Position numbers and translations under genes: made by a program
The notes under the pieces: model-generated
What the model was told of the DNA's origin: nothing
Database searches by the model: none
What the model saw: only the letters and a program-made list of their open reading frames with translations
Shown: positions 38,722 through 47,367 of the stretch, one piece after another
Position numbering within the stretch: the stretch's first letter is position 1
Layout of the letters: every line of letters begins with the position of its first letter
Source of the DNA: JAHDHW01 sp965220465
Lineage (GTDB): Bacteria > Bacteroidota > Bacteroidia > Chitinophagales > Saprospiraceae
Direction of reading: 5' to 3'
Assembly (NCBI GenBank): GCA_965220465.1
Contig: CBDCPZ010000015.1
Coordinates: forward strand, 62,001 to 126,000
Length of the DNA stretch: 64,000 nt

Positions 38722-39810
38722 CTAATTCGGAGCTTGAATTTCGGGATTTTTAACAAAAGTAGTGTCGGTTAAGGTCTTTAAAAAAGCAAGTAATTGTCGT
38801 TTCTCTGTTTCGTTCAATTTTAATGGCCTGATCAAAGGGGAAACCGTTTCCGAATATTTTCCTCCCGAATTATAATGATCGATTACTTCTTCCAATGTTT
38901 TGAAACGGCCATCATGCATATATGGCGCGGTCAATTCGATATTTCTTAATGTAGGCGCTCTGAATTTTCCATTGTCTAAACGATCTCCACTTACCGCTCC
39001 AAGCCCTTTATCGCCAAAGCCTTCGGGATTTTTGGATGCAGTAATTCCGTTATTAAAAAATTCATTTGTAGTCATTAAAGGTACGTTGTGGCAGTGAGCG
39101 CATTCCGCATCTTTATATTCAGGGCTTATGTCAAAAAACAGGTCAAATCCAACTAATTCGTCAGGTGTGAACTCAGCCTCTCCTCTTTTCACTCTATCAA
39201 ATTTTGAATCGCCGCTACTAATCAATGTCCTTTCAAATTGAGCAATTGCCTTTACCACCATTTCTTTATTAATATCCGCTGCAGACTCAATCCCAAATGC
39301 TTTTCTAAACATTATCGGATATTGATCATGTACTTTCAAATTTTCAACTAAAGTATCCCAATTATTGTGTAATTCAATTGGATCCTGGACCGGTACTATT
39401 GCTTGTTCCTCCAAAGTGGCAACTCGCCCATCCCAAAAAAAGCCATTTTTATTATATCCCAAATTAAGCAAACTCATTGCACTTCGCTTCCCTTCCAGGC
39501 CGTCAATCCCTTTGCTAAATGATTTGTTATCCGTAAAACTCAAATTTGTTTGATGGCAAGTCGCGCAGGACATGCTACTGTCTCCCGATAAAATTGGATC
39601 AAAAAAAAGCTTTTTGCCAAGGGTAACGCCTTCTTTGGTCAATGGATTATCTTCCGGAATTTCCATTTCAGGAAAACCCTCAGGAATAATCAATTCGTAA
39701 TCAGATAAATGATAAGGTATTAAGGAAAGATCTTTCGTTTCACCGTTATTGCTACAAGAATAATTAACAAGTATTAACAAAAAAGCAATATAGGAAAAAG
39801 CTTTGCTCAT
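38722..39810 (-). CDS. Di-heme cytochrome c peroxidase (MauG/CcpA/MbnH superfamily) lipoprotein, copy 1
   Basis: 362 residues; lipoprotein signal FLLILVNYSC (Cys19). Heme sites CATCH (Cys82, Cys85, His86) and CAHCH (Cys237, Cys240, His241). Shares with the next gene the start of the mature domain (FPEMEIPxDNPLT), FWDGRVATLEEQAIVPVQDP and APYMHDGRFKTLEEVIDHY, so the two are a tandem duplication. The 122-base gap upstream leads to an MbnP-like gene. In known MbnH-MbnP pairs the di-heme enzyme converts a Trp of MbnP to kynurenine, creating a copper site; whether each copy here serves one MbnP paralogue is an open, testable idea. Confidence 0.9.
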   Translation of the reverse strand: MSKAFSYIAFLLILVNYSCSNNGETKDLSLIPYHLSDYELIIPEGFPEMEIPEDNPLTKEGVTLGKKLFFDPILSGDSSMSCATCHQTNLSFTDNKSFSKGIDGLEGKRSAMSLLNLGYNKNGFFWDGRVATLEEQAIVPVQDPIELHNNWDTLVENLKVHDQYPIMFRKAFGIESAADINKEMVVKAIAQFERTLISSGDSKFDRVKRGEAEFTPDELVGFDLFFDISPEYKDAECAHCHNVPLMTTNEFFNNGITASKNPEGFGDKGLGAVSGDRLDNGKFRAPTLRNIELTAPYMHDGRFKTLEEVIDHYNSGGKYSETVSPLIRPLKLNETEKRQLLAFLKTLTDTTFVKNPEIQAPN

Positions 39811-39932
39811 GTTCTTTTAACTGGAAAAACTAAAAAAGTTATTGGCTAAGAACCGTTTAAACAATATTAATTTACCAATAACCTATTTTTACAACTACCT
39901 AGTTTGAAGTTTTATTGAATAAAAAACCACAA

Positions 39933-40748
39933 TCAATGTATTAAACTGACTGCTTCTGAAAAATTATTCATCATTTGTTTTGAAATCGCAATCCGATCAG
40001 CAGCATGAGCATTTTCAAAATCCTGAATATCCAAATAACCATCTCCATCAGTATCGTAGGCAGGATTTGGCATTACAAACAACTTCTTTACATCAATATT
40101 TAGTTGTAAATTTAAGGTCTGATTATCAATTAGTGAGAACTTATCAAACAAGGTCCGAGTCGTGTAAACTTCGTCCGTTCCCATGTGATATGCCAACCCT
40201 TCGCCATCATTGGTTTCAAAAGTTCCATCAAAATCCATATCCGCTTTACCTTCAATCTTTGCAAATATATAACTGCTCCAACCATCCCAATAGTGACTGG
40301 CCATGCTTAGGGAATTCTCGGAACTATAATCATTAGGTTTAGTTCGATTGAAATCAGCCGGAACGCCAAAACCGATTTTGATACCGTCATAATCTCCAAC
40401 AGGGATATTATTAATCTGAAGGGTTTGGCCTAATTCAGCAGAATCGGCTTTATTGAAGTTGTATGGAAAATTAACAAAATCGATTTCCAAAAGCTCGGTT
40501 TCATCGAACTCGCTGCCATTTTGTTTCAAAAGGGAAATATTGGAAATATAAAAGTTGAATTGCGAAAATTTGATAGGTATATCATCGGCTCCATAAAGAT
40601 ATTCCTTTTCGAGCAATAACAAATCACCATCGTAATTTGCTTTGAAATTCATCTTGATGTCGGACGTGGTCTCAACTTGCGGTTTTTTATCGCAAGAACT
40701 GCTCATTAAAACCAAACTTAAAAAGGTTAAGAATAAAAGATTTTTCAT
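39933..40748 (-). CDS. MbnP-like lipoprotein (candidate metal-binding partner of the di-heme peroxidases)
   Basis: 271 residues from ATG 40748, which gives a tight lipoprotein signal (MKNLLFLTFLSLVLMSSSC, Cys19); an ATG at 40787 would add 13 residues before it. The domain pattern (FYISNISLL, IDFVNFPYNF, INNIPVGDYDGIKIGFGVP, then the aromatic motif SHYWDGWSSYIFAKIEG at about 151-167) fits MbnP-like proteins, whose aromatic motif holds the Trp that is converted to kynurenine and used for copper binding. Trp154/Trp157, His152 and His188 are candidate residues. A Ca-binding-like stretch (DTDGDGYLD) lies near the C-terminus. Next gene downstream is a di-heme peroxidase; next upstream is a second MbnP-like gene. 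Confidence 0.8.
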   Translation of the reverse strand: MKNLLFLTFLSLVLMSSSCDKKPQVETTSDIKMNFKANYDGDLLLLEKEYLYGADDIPIKFSQFNFYISNISLLKQNGSEFDETELLEIDFVNFPYNFNKADSAELGQTLQINNIPVGDYDGIKIGFGVPADFNRTKPNDYSSENSLSMASHYWDGWSSYIFAKIEGKADMDFDGTFETNDGEGLAYHMGTDEVYTTRTLFDKFSLIDNQTLNLQLNIDVKKLFVMPNPAYDTDGDGYLDIQDFENAHAADRIAISKQMMNNFSEAVSLIH

Positions 40749-40839
40749 TGATATAAATTTTAAAAGTTCATTTGGGACGTTCATCATTTTAACAGTTATG
40801 ATACCAAAGTTGTTGTTGAAAATATTTTAATTTTTATAA

Positions 40840-41691
40840 TTACTGATTGATTGAAAATGCATTTGAAGTATTCCTGACAAAATCATCCACAACTTCTGTT
40901 GAATCTCCCACAAAATTTATGCCCTCAAACCATTTAAAATAATCCACTTTTATTGGCACCGTTAAATTCGTGCCTATCGCTAAATTGACATTAAACGGTA
41001 GTGCGATTTCGACTTTATAATTATCAGCTGTAACTTCAAATTCTAATCTTTTCACCATTGGAATTGCTTCCGTTGTAACATATAGTTTATTAAAAACATA
41101 AGCATTTTCAACACTCCACATAGAATCAGCTTGAATGGATAAAGGATGCCTATCCGGTGCTGAGTTTGGTTCAATTTTATTAGCAATATTATCCAAGCCT
41201 ATCGAAAACCGAATCGTATCAAACGAACCTGCGCCCCGAATCTCACCAATCGGATAGCTAAAAGACGTAAAATCACGGCTTACCAATGTAAAATCGTCTA
41301 CAAAAGTAGTTGGATTTGTCGAACTGCCATTTACATCAAGCTCAATAAGATCTCTGATTTTTAGGCTCTCCGCACCGTTTGTAAAGCTAATATCGGAAAT
41401 ATAAAATTTGGTTTTTGTGACTTTTATCACCGTATCAAATGTAATGTTGTATTTTTTGCCATAAACAAGGCTAAGTGAATCCCAACGAAATGAGATTTCG
41501 AAGGTCAATTGTGGATATTCACAGCAAGCGTCGGGGCACGGTATATCTGCTGAAAAGGCAAAATTAGTCGCTTCAATATCCAGGCAGCCTTCTTCCTTTT
41601 CCTTGCAGTTTGAGATCGTTAGAACGAGTAAAAAAAACAGGCTTGCATTTCTCAAAAAAACGAATCGATCACTGCTGCTGCTCTTTTTCAT
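40840..41691 (-). CDS. Second MbnP-like lipoprotein with N-terminal Cys cluster
   Basis: 283 residues from ATG 41691 (KKSSSSDRF...LFFLLVLTISNC, lipobox Cys29); an ATG at 41715 adds eight residues. Right after the lipid-attachment site comes GCLDIEATNF...CPDACCEYP, a Cys-rich motif of the GCxDxxAxN type common on Bacteroidota surface proteins. The main domain parallels its neighbour (TKFYISDISF, IGEIRGAGSFDTIRFSIGLD, HPLSIQADSMWSVENAYVFN), with Trp192, Met191 and His182 in the place of the aromatic motif. The reading frame overlaps the end of the upstream exonuclease gene by 23 bases, so they are transcribed together. Metal or copper handling is inferred from the family and the two di-heme peroxidases downstream. 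Confidence 0.72.
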   Translation of the reverse strand: MKKSSSSDRFVFLRNASLFFLLVLTISNCKEKEEGCLDIEATNFAFSADIPCPDACCEYPQLTFEISFRWDSLSLVYGKKYNITFDTVIKVTKTKFYISDISFTNGAESLKIRDLIELDVNGSSTNPTTFVDDFTLVSRDFTSFSYPIGEIRGAGSFDTIRFSIGLDNIANKIEPNSAPDRHPLSIQADSMWSVENAYVFNKLYVTTEAIPMVKRLEFEVTADNYKVEIALPFNVNLAIGTNLTVPIKVDYFKWFEGINFVGDSTEVVDDFVRNTSNAFSINQ

Positions 41692-42490
41692 AATCTTTAT
41701 AAATCTTTTTAACAATTTGCTTGACCTGTGTAGAAAAATCTTTGTTTAACATCCAGTGATAATATGGTTTATCTCTCGCAATCACTTCCGCGACCGGCTG
41801 ACCAATATACTTACCGAAATTGAATACAACGATACCATCCTGATTATATTTTAAGCGTTGGGTTGCATCAATGGTTTTGAGATCCGTTGTGAAATCATGG
41901 ATGACCTGGATATCATTTTTTATAGGTTTTTCAATAGTGTTTCCATCTTCGTCAATCAAATCTACGTCGTTGTAATGCTTTAGCTGACCTTTGAAAACAT
42001 CAACTGTTGCTTGCACATCAGCCAAAGCGTTGTGCGCATTTTCTAGCTTTTTTCCGGTATAAAATTGTAAAGCAGCCCGAAGTGTCCGTGGTTCCATTTT
42101 ATAAAATATTCGCTGGACATCAATTGTTCTGCGAAAAGATACGTCAAATTCAATTCCTACCCGTGCAAATTCTTCCATCAACAAAGGCACATCATAACGA
42201 TTAGAATTATACCCTCCCAGGTCTGCATCTCCAATAAAGTCATAGATTTTTTGAGCTACTTGTTGGAAAGTGGGTTTATTAGCAAGATCTTTTGGTGTAA
42301 TTCCATGAACATTCATCGCTTCTTCTGAGATTGGAATCCCCGGATTAATCAACATCTCGAATTCCTCTGGCTCCTGACCATTTGAAAAATATTTAATAAT
42401 TGCAATTTGTACTATTCGATCGCGAATCACATTCAAACCGGTGGCTTCCAGGTCAAAAAAACAAATATCTCTATCTAAATTCAATTCCAT
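41669..42490 (-). CDS. DnaQ/ExoX-type 3'-5' exonuclease (DEDDh)
   Basis: 273 residues. Residues 6-175 form a DEDDh exonuclease: Asp13 and Glu15 in FFDLEATGLN, Asp100 in YNSNRYDVPLL, His153 and Asp158 in HNALAD. These bind two metals and cleave nucleotides from a DNA or RNA 3' end. The C-terminal part (FGKYIGQPVAEVIARDKPYY...WML) resembles the C-terminal module of exodeoxyribonuclease X-like proteins. It is not the full replicative proofreading subunit context. The last bases overlap the start of the MbnP-like gene, an odd pairing of DNA metabolism with a metal-handling gene. Upstream spacer to apbE is 116 bases. Confidence 0.9.
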   Translation of the reverse strand: MELNLDRDICFFDLEATGLNVIRDRIVQIAIIKYFSNGQEPEEFEMLINPGIPISEEAMNVHGITPKDLANKPTFQQVAQKIYDFIGDADLGGYNSNRYDVPLLMEEFARVGIEFDVSFRRTIDVQRIFYKMEPRTLRAALQFYTGKKLENAHNALADVQATVDVFKGQLKHYNDVDLIDEDGNTIEKPIKNDIQVIHDFTTDLKTIDATQRLKYNQDGIVVFNFGKYIGQPVAEVIARDKPYYHWMLNKDFSTQVKQIVKKIYKDYEKEQQQ

Positions 42491-42606
42491 AAGTTTATAT
42501 TTTCTTTTCGTTTTTATTAGGGCGTTTTGGAATCAGTTAGGTGGTTAGGGGTTAATGGTTAGTGGACTAGTGGGTTGAAAACTTCCAACTTCTAACTATA
42601 AAGCTA
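42491..42606. repeat. Low-complexity spacer with TTAGTGG/TTAGGGG-type words
   Basis: From about 42530 to 42600 the plus strand is a degenerate run of short words (GGTTAGGGGTTAATGGTTAG). It resembles, on the other strand, the spacer near 12298-12350. Probably slippage-prone filler DNA rather than a functional element. Confidence 0.35.
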
Positions 42607-43683
42607 TTACTCCACAAAAATATTTTCCAGGCCTTTGGTATGCATGTACATCATGGTTCCATCTTCCTCGCTGTAAATGAAATAACCATCCAATCCTTTG
42701 CTTCTACTTACCAGATCAAAAGCTTTTTCAAGTCCCATCACCATGCAAGCAGTAGCATAAGCATCAGCAGTCATGCAGTCTTCTGCAAATATTGAGACGC
42801 TTAGCAAACGGTTTTTTTCAGGAAAACCGGTTTTGGTATTAATGGTATGCGCGTAGTGATTTCCATTAACATTGTAATAATTCCGGTAATTACCAGAAGT
42901 TGCTAAAGATCGGTTTTTTAAAATTACTTTTGATTGAAAATCATTAATCGCTGCTTTTTCATCAGGAGTGTTGATACCAACTTTCCACCATTCGTTGTTT
43001 CTATTTTTTCCTTTTGCCCGCACTTCACCACCAATTTCAACCATATAATTTTCAATGCCATTCTTTTCCAGCAATTGCCCAACCACGTCGACGCCATAAC
43101 CTTTGGCAAGCGCACTAAAATCAAGTTGAATTCCAGAAACAGCTTTTATAAGAAAGACAGATCCATCTTTTAAACTGCGTTTTTCAATTTTATCCAAACC
43201 CACAAAATGCATCAACGAGTCAATAATCAGGCTGTCTATTTTTTCAACAGCTTTCTTTTCTGCATAACCAAATCCCCAGTAATTGACCAAAGGCATAATC
43301 GTTGGATCAAAAAAACCATCGCTTTTTCGATACACCTCGTTTGCTTTTTCAAAATTTATTCTAAAATGTTTATTCCTCGAAGAAGCGTTCTTTTCCAGTA
43401 AATTCAAGTATTTTAATTCCTTTTCGGCCCGATTGAATTTTGAAATAAAAGAGGAATCAATATAGGTTGAGACTTCCATATTTACTGCCTCTAAAAGCGC
43501 GTCAATATCCTTTTTGAAATCTCTGTTCAAAGTGTCTTTATAAGAAACATGATAAGTTGTACCCATTGTTTCTCCAATTATTTTCAGAAAAGAATCGGTC
43601 TTCGGTGTTTCCGTTTCACAACTGAAAAGAAGAACAAAAACTGTAAAAAACAGTATCCTTTTTATCTTAAAAGTATCAGGCAA
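42607..43683 (-). CDS. apbE: FAD:protein FMN transferase ApbE (lipoprotein)
   Basis: 358 residues; lipoprotein signal ending LLFSC (Cys22). Family motifs in order: ETMGTTYHVSY, LDFSALAKGYGVDVVG, MVEIGGEVRAKG, HTINTKTGFP and the metal-site motif MTADAYATACMVMG. ApbE transfers FMN from FAD onto a Thr of target flavoproteins such as NqrB/NqrC and RnfG subunits, using magnesium, in the periplasm. The gene starts 3 bases after the DoxX gene, a clear operon. Targets are not in this window. Confidence 0.92.
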   Translation of the reverse strand: MPDTFKIKRILFFTVFVLLFSCETETPKTDSFLKIIGETMGTTYHVSYKDTLNRDFKKDIDALLEAVNMEVSTYIDSSFISKFNRAEKELKYLNLLEKNASSRNKHFRINFEKANEVYRKSDGFFDPTIMPLVNYWGFGYAEKKAVEKIDSLIIDSLMHFVGLDKIEKRSLKDGSVFLIKAVSGIQLDFSALAKGYGVDVVGQLLEKNGIENYMVEIGGEVRAKGKNRNNEWWKVGINTPDEKAAINDFQSKVILKNRSLATSGNYRNYYNVNGNHYAHTINTKTGFPEKNRLLSVSIFAEDCMTADAYATACMVMGLEKAFDLVSRSKGLDGYFIYSEEDGTMMYMHTKGLENIFVE

Positions 43684-43686
43684 TTG

Positions 43687-44112
43687 CTAATCGTTTTTAA
43701 TTATTAAACTATCCAAAGAATATCTTCCGGCTCCCATCAAAAAAATAGAAATGTAAGGTACTAAATAAAGCAAAGCAAATTCTTTTTTACTAAAAGGATC
43801 ATCCCAATGAATTACAAAAATTGCAACCAACATCGTGATTATCAATGGAACTGTTGCGATTCTGGTTCCTAAGCCGATAATCAGTAAAAAAGAACAAAAC
43901 ACTTCAGCAAAGACTACTAAAACCAATGAAGTTACTATGCCCAGCCCAATCGGATCAGCAAATTTGACCGGTTCCTCAGCAAAAAACTTCAACAATTTCG
44001 GCCAACCGTGGCTATAAATCATCATTGCACCGACGGTTATTCTCAACAATAATATTGCAAAATCAGTCAACCGTTTTTGGTGTAGTGGATTAAAAATCTG
44101 TATAAGTTTCAA
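43687..44112 (-). CDS. DoxX family membrane protein
   Basis: 141 residues with four membrane helices: FAILLLRITVGAMMIYSHGW, the VTSLVLVVFAEVFCSFLLII segment, TVPLIITMLVAIFVIHW and the C-terminal LLYLVPYISIFLMG. The first-helix pattern (LLLRITVGAMMIxHGxPKL) is typical of DoxX/DoxD-related proteins, linked to redox processes at the membrane; the exact reaction is not settled for most members. Coupled by 3 bases to apbE and preceded by terC with a 39-base gap. Confidence 0.85.
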   Translation of the reverse strand: MKLIQIFNPLHQKRLTDFAILLLRITVGAMMIYSHGWPKLLKFFAEEPVKFADPIGLGIVTSLVLVVFAEVFCSFLLIIGLGTRIATVPLIITMLVAIFVIHWDDPFSKKEFALLYLVPYISIFLMGAGRYSLDSLIIKND

Positions 44113-44151
44113 ACGAAATAATATTTAGTCATCATGATGATTCATTGGTAT

Positions 44152-45024
44152 TCAGTCTTTCAATATTCCTTTGTCAACCGCTTCTTTTTGAACACCATGC
44201 AACTGAATCGGTTTGTGTTTTTTGCGCAGCTTCGAATTGAAAAATTCAACCAAAAGAGAGAACGCGATAGCAAAATATAAGTATCCTTTTGGTACAGCAC
44301 CAATCTCAGAACCTGCAACAGTAAGATGAGCCAAATGAGCTCCTTCCGCAATCAGCATAAATCCAATCAACAGTAAAAAGGCGAGTCCGAGCATTTGAAC
44401 AGTTGGATGTTTATTGACAAACCGGCCGACAGGTACTGCGAAAAGCATCATAACAATAACGGACAAAACAACTGCTACGATCATCAAAACCAACTCTCCC
44501 TGAGGGCCATTACCTCCTTTCACTCCGCTTGTCATTCCAACGGCTGTAAGAATTGAATCAAAACTAAACACAATATTTATAATTGTAATTTCAATAATCG
44601 CACTTTGAAGGCTTGTTCCTTTTTTGCCAGACGAAACACCGTCAATGTGGTCTTCTCCTTCCAGTTTGTGATGAATTTCTGTTACGCTTTTATACAACAA
44701 AAACAATCCGCCTCCGAAGAGAATGACACTTTGACCTGAAAATGCCCCGTGTATACCCATAAAATCAATGTGAAACCAGGGTGCTTTCATTGCAATTAGC
44801 CAGGATATTCCAAAAAGCAAAATAATCCGAAGCCCCATCGCCAGAATCAAACCAATATTAGTAGCTTTGGCTTGCTGGTCCTCTGGCAATTTGCTGGAAG
44901 TAATTGATATGAAGATAATATTGTCTACACCCAAAACGATTTCTAAGAAAATCAATGTTAGCAAACTAAGCCAAATTTCAGGTTCTCCAAAATCAGGCAT
45001 TATGAAAAGGGTAAGGATGTCCAT
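44152..45024 (-). CDS. TerC family integral membrane protein
   Basis: 290 residues from ATG 45024 (MDILTLFIMPDFGEPEIWLS); an ATG at 45057 adds eleven residues of weak start. Seven or more membrane helices. The family signatures are clear: EIVLGVDNIIFISI near the N-terminus and NIVFSFDSILTAVGM in the middle, with acidic residues inside membrane helices that are thought to coordinate metal ions. TerC/Alx-type proteins are associated with tellurite resistance and, in several bacteria, with manganese export that metallates secreted enzymes. It heads the minus-strand run terC-doxX-apbE, and a metal role fits the neighbouring MbnP/peroxidase genes (inference). Confidence 0.9.
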   Translation of the reverse strand: MDILTLFIMPDFGEPEIWLSLLTLIFLEIVLGVDNIIFISITSSKLPEDQQAKATNIGLILAMGLRIILLFGISWLIAMKAPWFHIDFMGIHGAFSGQSVILFGGGLFLLYKSVTEIHHKLEGEDHIDGVSSGKKGTSLQSAIIEITIINIVFSFDSILTAVGMTSGVKGGNGPQGELVLMIVAVVLSVIVMMLFAVPVGRFVNKHPTVQMLGLAFLLLIGFMLIAEGAHLAHLTVAGSEIGAVPKGYLYFAIAFSLLVEFFNSKLRKKHKPIQLHGVQKEAVDKGILKD

Positions 45025-45150
45025 TATTTTTTCATTTGTTTTTAAAAATCCATGCAATTTTACGAAAAATGGCTTTGATTTTAAACTTTCTCTTTCAGGG
45101 AAAGATGAAAATCAGTAACTTCGGTACTTAATACTACTGAATCCATTCAA

Positions 45151-45645
45151 ATGAAATACAGAAGACTCACCTTAGAGGAATTAGAGGAATTGGAACCGGA
45201 TTTCATCAGATTCCTTGCCAGCAATAGTATCACCGGCGATGACTGGGTTAAAATGAAAATGAAAAACCCAAGTAAATCAAACGAATTTATTGATATTTTT
45301 AGCGACCTGATTTTTGAAAGAATACTTAAAAAATTGGAACATCTGGAATTCAAAACGCCCAACGACATGAAGCTTTTCCATTGCCTGGAAGACAAAATCG
45401 TCATGATGGGTTTGTTTATTGAAGGTCATTCAACGCTTGATTTCACAAAACCAACCACTCCTGAAAAAATGCTGAAAAAATTGAAAAATTCGTCAGCTCA
45501 GCTAAAACTTTATCAAGCCGAAAAACAATTTTCAAAACAAAGGGAAATGGAGTTGTTTGAAATGATGGAAAACGGTTGTTTGATCTCCAAAGGCGAATTA
45601 TTCTACACTTTGCAACAATTGAAAGGAGAAGAGGAAGAAGATTAA
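45151..45645 (+). CDS. Small conserved Bacteroidota protein (DUF6495-like)
   Basis: 164 residues starting MKYRRLTLEELEELEPDFIR. Acidic and helical, no signal peptide. The N-terminal pattern (MKYxRLTxEELEEL...FIxFLAxxxIxxxDW) matches what I remember as DUF6495, a Bacteroidota family of unknown function; the assignment is from memory. The C-terminal part is a helical, Lys/Glu-rich tail ending EGEEEED-like. It is divergent from terC across 126 bases, and the next gene follows on the same strand after about 150 bases. Confidence 0.8.
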   Translation: MKYRRLTLEELEELEPDFIRFLASNSITGDDWVKMKMKNPSKSNEFIDIFSDLIFERILKKLEHLEFKTPNDMKLFHCLEDKIVMMGLFIEGHSTLDFTKPTTPEKMLKKLKNSSAQLKLYQAEKQFSKQREMELFEMMENGCLISKGELFYTLQQLKGEEEED

Positions 45646-45670
45646 CTTTTCTTACAAAATCCTCCTTTTA

Positions 45671-45678
45671 TAGATTTG
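45671..45678 (+). promoter_or_regulatory. -7 type element (TAGATTTG) upstream of the DUF2911 gene
   Basis: TAGATTTG matches TAnnTTTG; no clear TTG lies at the right distance upstream. If used, the leader to ATG 45799 is about 115 bases. It also overlaps the open frame upstream of 45799, arguing against translation from 45676. Confidence 0.35.
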
Positions 45679-45798
45679 CTCAAACGATTCATTTTGATTA
45701 GTCATATCATCAACGTTCTTTTTCAAACCATTTTCCATTTGAAAGCAAAGGCGTATATTCGTCCCTTTGAAAATTTAAAAAACAAAATATTCTTTATT

Positions 45799-46686
45799 AT
45801 GAAATCTGTAATTTCTTTAAAATCATTATTAACATTGGTTGCAGTGTCTGTTTTCACTTTTTCGGCTTTCAGTCAGTTGGATTTACCTCGAAAAAGCCCA
45901 AAAGCCAGTACTTCATATACTGTTGGTTTGACAAATATTACCATAAATTACGGCAGCCCCGCAGTGAATGATCGGGAAATTTGGGGAGCCTTGGAACCTT
46001 ACGATAAAGTTTGGCGTGCTGGAGCCAATGAAGCAACGACTATGGAATTTAGCACTGACATCTTAATAGAAAACCAAAAACTGCCTGCCGGAAAATATTC
46101 CTTTTTTATCATCCCAAAGGCTGAAGGGGACTGGACCATGATATTCAATAAAGTCGCAGATCAATGGGGAGCTTACAATTATGATGAAACACAAGATACT
46201 TTGCGAGTAGAGATAACACCAACATTCAAAGAATCGATTGAAGAACGTTTGACTTACAATATTGTAGATCAGGCCATTGATTACGGATATATTCGAATTG
46301 GTTGGGAAAAAGTTCGAATCTATATGCGATTTAGAGTTGAATATTTGACTCAAGCTATAGCCAATGTGGAAACTGTTGTGGCTGATACCACGCAAAGTAA
46401 TCGTCACTGGTCCTACTATGCTCAAGGAGCTGATTTTCTTTTAAGTGTAAACGAAAAACCTGAAACTGCTTTAAAATGGGCAAAAGCATCAACCGATTTG
46501 TATAGCCACGGATGGAATTGGTTTATCCGGGCTGAAGCTGAAGCTGCTAACGGAGAGTATAAAAACGCTGTCCAATGCGTGGCCAAATGTATTGAGTTGG
46601 ATGAAGCCTCTGAAGATGACAACTATTACTCAGAGTCTAAAGCTAAAATTGAAGCTAAACTGGCGGACTGGAGTTCAAAATCGTAG
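45799..46686 (+). CDS. Secreted DUF2911 protein with TPR-like C-terminus
   Basis: 295 residues from ATG 45799, where a signal peptide begins (MKSVISLKSLLTLVAVSVFT, cut near FSQ); the frame is open 41 codons further upstream but without a sensible start. The DUF2911 domain (about residues 25-170) shows SPKASTSYTVGLTNITINYG, GSPAVNDREIWGALEPYDKVW and LPAGKYSFFIIPKAEGDWTMI. The C-terminal third (WSYYAQGADFLLSVNEKPETAL onward) has helical TPR-like repeats. The role of DUF2911 is unknown; members are periplasmic or secreted. Ends at a strong bidirectional terminator. Confidence 0.9.
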   Translation: MKSVISLKSLLTLVAVSVFTFSAFSQLDLPRKSPKASTSYTVGLTNITINYGSPAVNDREIWGALEPYDKVWRAGANEATTMEFSTDILIENQKLPAGKYSFFIIPKAEGDWTMIFNKVADQWGAYNYDETQDTLRVEITPTFKESIEERLTYNIVDQAIDYGYIRIGWEKVRIYMRFRVEYLTQAIANVETVVADTTQSNRHWSYYAQGADFLLSVNEKPETALKWAKASTDLYSHGWNWFIRAEAEAANGEYKNAVQCVAKCIELDEASEDDNYYSESKAKIEAKLADWSSKS

Positions 46687-46714
46687 CTGGTTTGAAGTTT
46701 AAAGTTTTAAATAA

Positions 46715-46750
46715 CAAAAAAGCCTGGATTCACTGAATCCAGGCTTTTTT
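46715..46750. terminator. Bidirectional terminator between converging genes
   Basis: AGCCTGGATTC (46721-46731) pairs with GAATCCAGGCT (46735-46745), loop ACT, flanked by an A-run (46715-46720) and a T-run (46746-46750). It serves the DUF2911 gene on the plus strand and the lipoprotein gene on the minus strand. Confidence 0.9.
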
Positions 46751-46774
46751 GTTGAAAGGAAAGTTGATTTTAAA

Positions 46775-47338
46775 TTACTGCTCCACTTTAGCTCTGATAT
46801 TCCAGTTCACACTCTCAGAAGTTCGCTGAACATAAGTTTTCCAATCATTATCGGTATCCTGAAAAATCCAGTCACCATTAGTTACATTTGGCCCGGAATC
46901 ACAACCGATTGATTGTTTTTCAACATCATGGCGCAAGGCAATGCTTATCCAAACACCGTCGCCGGATACTGTCAAAGGCGTTGGCAAAAGATGCTCCTGC
47001 CATTGATTAATAACAGTTGTTCCGGTAACATCCTTCTGATATAACAATGCTCCCGGAGTATCGGAAGAAGAACCGGTATCATAAATTTTAACGACCATAG
47101 AATCCGGAAAACCACCCATAAACCAGGTGACTTCAGACAATTTCCAGTCTCTGTAAGCTGACATTGTACCGGAAGGGAAATAAACCGCAAGTTCGTGATA
47201 ACCCGCTGCGAGCAACGGGCCAGTGGCATTTCCGCCATCGTATTGCAAAGTCGCTTCGCCATCAGGAATCGGGTCATCTTTTTTACAAGATGCAATTAGA
47301 ATTACAGAAACAGCCAGTAATAATAAATGAATTTTCAT
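46775..47338 (-). CDS. Lipoprotein of unknown function, beta-sandwich-like
   Basis: 187 residues; lipoprotein signal MKIHLLLLAVSVILIASC (Cys18), followed by the usual KKDD spacer. The rest reads as a beta-sandwich (ELAVYFPSGTMSAYRDWKLSEVTWFM, VVKIYDTGSSSDTPGALLYQ, GDGVWISIALRHD), similar in feel to domains that wrap temperature- or ligand-binding sandwiches in Bacteroidota, but I recognise no family. Likely on the outer surface or periplasmic face of a membrane. Single gene with its own -7 element and terminator. Confidence 0.8.
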   Translation of the reverse strand: MKIHLLLLAVSVILIASCKKDDPIPDGEATLQYDGGNATGPLLAAGYHELAVYFPSGTMSAYRDWKLSEVTWFMGGFPDSMVVKIYDTGSSSDTPGALLYQKDVTGTTVINQWQEHLLPTPLTVSGDGVWISIALRHDVEKQSIGCDSGPNVTNGDWIFQDTDNDWKTYVQRTSESVNWNIRAKVEQ

Positions 47339-47367
47339 AGTTTACATTTTTAATGTGGTAAAAAAAA

